NCBI GenBank assembly: GCA_963769255.1
Contig: CAVYKV010000001.1
Span: forward strand, 1,116,001-1,180,000
Length of the DNA stretch: 64,000 nt
Reading direction: 5' to 3'
From: JAKACA01 sp963769255
GTDB lineage: Bacteria; Actinomycetota; Acidimicrobiia; Acidimicrobiales; Bog-793
Position numbers and translations under genes: made by a program. The stretch's first letter is position 1, and every line of letters starts with the position of its first letter. The notes under the pieces are model-generated. The model made no database searches, had not been told where the DNA came from, and saw only the letters and a program-made list of their open reading frames with translations. Below, in pieces: positions 61,758 through 64,000 of this stretch.

Positions 61758-63096
61758 TCGACGCCGAGAAGGTCACGCACCCTGACGGAGGCTGCCCGGT
61801 TCCTCAACAAGCTCGTCCTACAGGTGGCCGTCGGGAGCGGTATCGAGTCCGATCCCGCGGGCCAGGCTGCGCTGCTCACCGTCGTCAACGCTGGCCGGCG
61901 CGCCTTTAAGGGCGGGGTTCACGTCCGCCTTGAGTCGGATCCGCCGCTGACCACCGGCTGGACTGCCGGGATGTCCGCGTCCACCACCGTCGAACATCTC
62001 GGGGGCCAGGTGGTTGACTGTCTGACCCGCGACCATCCCACTCTCGCCATCACCAACCCGTGCGCGCCGATCGGGAGGCCGGTACTTTTCCTCACCTGGC
62101 AGGGCTGGTCAGCCGGAGTCGTCGAGTCAGCTGAGGACCTGTTGCCCGGCGACGGCAACGCTCTGTCCGGCATCGCCTCCGCCGTGCTCGGCGTCTCCGA
62201 GGTCTTCCAGCAACAGCTCGGCGCTCGTCGCTCCAGGTCGACGCGACGTCGGCCTATCCCTCTGGCGTCCCGACCTCAGCTGGCGGAACGACGAGGCCGC
62301 TGGGCCGGTCATCGAATACCTCCCGGCCAGAGTGTGGCTTCTAGGTCTCGGCCACCTCGGGCAGGCCTACGCGTGGACTCTCGGGATGCTGCCATTTGCT
62401 GTGCCGGAGGAGGTCGAGATCGGCTTGGTGGACTTCGATGTCGTAGTCAACGGCAACACGGCCACGCAGCTTCTCGTGGCGCAGGCAGACGTCGGGCTCC
62501 GGAAGACCCGAGTGGTCGCCGCCGCACTGGAGGGTCTTGGCATCCGCGCCCGTCTCGTCGAGCGCGCCTTCGACGAGCACTTCCATACCTACGTTGACGC
62601 CAATCCGTACCGCAACGAGCCAACGATCGCACTCGCGGGCTTCCACGACGGGCCGCCACGTCGTCTCCTTGGCCGCGCCGGCTTCACGCGCATCGTGGAC
62701 GGCGGGCTCGGTTCCGGTCCCATCGAATACCTCGACATCGTCGTTCACACCTTTCCGGGACCCGAGAGCACCGATACGGCCTTCGCCGAGCAAGCCGCGC
62801 TCGCCCCAGCACTTCCGGCGGCGTACAAGGAGGAGATTCAACGCAGGATTGACGCCGGTGTAGAGGAGAGCGCCGCGCGTTGTGGGGTTCTCGACGTCGC
62901 TGGGGTCACTGTCGGTGCCGCCTTCGTTGGCGCGCTTACGGGCGCGCTTACGGTCACCGACCTCGTCCGCGAACTTCACGACGGACCCAGGTACTCGGTG
63001 CTCCACGTCGACCTGCGGCAGCCAAGCGACATCCGAGCCGTTCCTAACAGCGCGCCGGGTCCGCCGATCGCGGCCGCATACACCCGAGCCAGGTGA
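61708..63096 (+). CDS. E1-like Ubl-activating enzyme (ThiF fold, BilD-like), frameshifted
   Basis: There are about 460 codons after joining frames (breaks near 61730, 61785 and 62225). The N-terminal domain has LQVAVGSGIESDPAG and AFKGGVHVRL. From 62332 the frame is intact: nucleotide-binding VWLLGLGHLGQAYAWTLG, then GLVDFDVVVNGNTATQLL, where the usual N-x-x-R-Q Arg is replaced. Further on, ESAARCGVLDVAGVTVGAAF supplies the likely catalytic Cys in the C-terminal half. It should adenylate the Ubl C-terminal Gly, form a thioester and charge the E2. The start GTG 61708 is the best of several. It is the last of the four Bil-like genes. Confidence 0.75.
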
Positions 63097-63203
63097 AGGG
63101 AAAGATGCGTTCGGGCGGCGCCGTGTCGCGATTGACGGCCACGATAGGTGACGGTGCCCTGCTCCCCGCTGGCTGCAGACCAACTTCCTAAACTCGCGCG
63201 AAT

Positions 63204-64000
63204 GCTGACCTCAGATCGCCTGACCAGCGCACCGGGCCGCCCTCCCAACGACACCCGCGTGTGTGTGTTCGGCGCTAGCCAGTTCTCCAAGCATCGCAAC
63301 GGCGGCTCGTTTCACATCGACTCGTTTCCAGATACGACGCAGCGTGGCGAGCAGGCCGTCGACCTCGTGGGGCATGACGCAGGCGGGACCATCGTCGCCG
63401 AGCACACGGCAGCCCTCGTGTACGCAGAGCAAGTAAACGACAACCAGCGGGCATACCAGCTGTTCGCAGGTTTCGAAGAGCGATTCGGTCACGAGCTGGA
63501 CGTACCCGGCCGCTACACGCTGCTGGTCGACCCCGCGGACGTGCACCGGCTTCGTAGACAAGATGAGGGCAGCCTGCTTGATGAACTCGAGACGTGGGTT
63601 CGAGTCCAGCGGCTTCCCGATCCCGAAACCCTGTCTTATGCATCGGACCCGGTCAGTGCCGATCTCGAGATATCGGTCAGCTTGTACAGGCGCCGCTGCT
63701 CGCCGGATGAGGCCGGTTCGTTGCGCGTGGCGCTCGTTCGCAGTGGCGACGCCGCTTCGCAGACGGCCGAGCCAATCGCCAGGGCATTCCAGGACAAGTG
63801 CCCGAAGCTAGCCGCAGAGAAGGCTCGTCACGCGAACAGCACGACCCTGCTCGTGTTGGAGCGCCATGACGTTCGAATGGGCAACCCATGGGAACTCATG
63901 AGGACGACCTTCGGCGCAGCCCGGGAGCTCGAGGCGGTCGTAGGGGAGATTCCAGACGCGATCGTTTGGGTCGATACCTCAGCCGACATAGGTGGCTCGG
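63204..64000 (+). CDS. Uncharacterised protein downstream of the Ubl operon (3' partial)
   Basis: The frame is open from ATG 63204 to the right edge, at least 265 residues, with no internal stop. It starts MLTSDRLTSAPGRPPNDTRV. Notable blocks are VCVFGASQFSKHRNGGSFHI, GFEERFGHELDVPGRYTLLV and TTLLVLERHDVRMGNPWELM. No signal peptide or membrane helix is seen. I do not recognise a family. It follows the E1 gene by 107 bases in the same direction. Its frame is intact, unlike the three genes before it. It could be an accessory or effector gene of the same island, but that is inference. Confidence 0.6.

Noticed and set aside
63112..63198. A 28-codon ORF between the E1 gene and the last gene
   Set aside because: It has no ribosome site or recognisable sequence and is within the range expected by chance.

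Overview
The window is high-GC DNA with dense, short-spaced operons. It reads as an actinobacterium, most plausibly of the Acidimicrobiia type. Supporting evidence is a mycothiol-dependent formaldehyde dehydrogenase, three wax-ester synthase/diacylglycerol acyltransferases, an F420-type LLM oxidoreductase, a DUF222/HNH protein, and DUF1707, DUF2630 and DUF3052 proteins. Taxonomy is inferred from gene content only.

1-44.5 kb is core-like and mostly intact. It holds stress and housekeeping genes: a cNMP-binding protein, hydrolases, a secreted nucleosidase, two adjacent WS/DGAT genes, a sigma/anti-sigma pair, a Fur regulator, an encapsulin shell, a PBP2-like transpeptidase, a universal stress protein, oligoribonuclease and dUTPase. 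A lipid or xenobiotic catabolic block follows (third WS/DGAT, Rieske oxygenase, acyl-CoA dehydrogenase, ADP-forming acyl-CoA ligase, phytoene-desaturase-like FAD oxidoreductase, TetR). Next comes an amine block: a polyamine-type ABC transporter, class III aminotransferase, aminobutyraldehyde-type aldehyde dehydrogenase, mycothiol-dependent formaldehyde dehydrogenase and an MBL hydrolase. Two near-identical palindromes, at 28960 and 37891, suggest that one TetR controls both blocks.

44.55-64 kb begins at a tRNA-Gly(GCC) gene and is accessory DNA. In order it carries a UvrD-type helicase fused to an Fe-S PD-(D/E)XK nuclease, a convergent type III-like restriction-modification pair (Mod, Res), the N-terminal stump of a DUF4011 protein cut by an IS21-family element, a second truncated gene on the other side of that element, a portal-like protein, an XRE-ImmA/IrrE protein, and a four-gene ubiquitin-like conjugation operon (tandem Ubl, E2, JAMM protease, E1). 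That gene order matches the Bil antiphage system. A further uncharacterised gene runs off the right edge.

The accessory part has a very high density of single-base frame breaks, at least a dozen in the helicase alone, while all motifs remain readable and the IS21 genes are intact. Only three clear breaks occur in the first 44.5 kb. This looks more like uneven sequence quality over a low-coverage, strain-variable island than ordinary decay, but the sequence alone cannot decide. Genes with one to a few breaks are listed as CDS with the break described; heavily broken or truncated ones are listed as pseudogenes.
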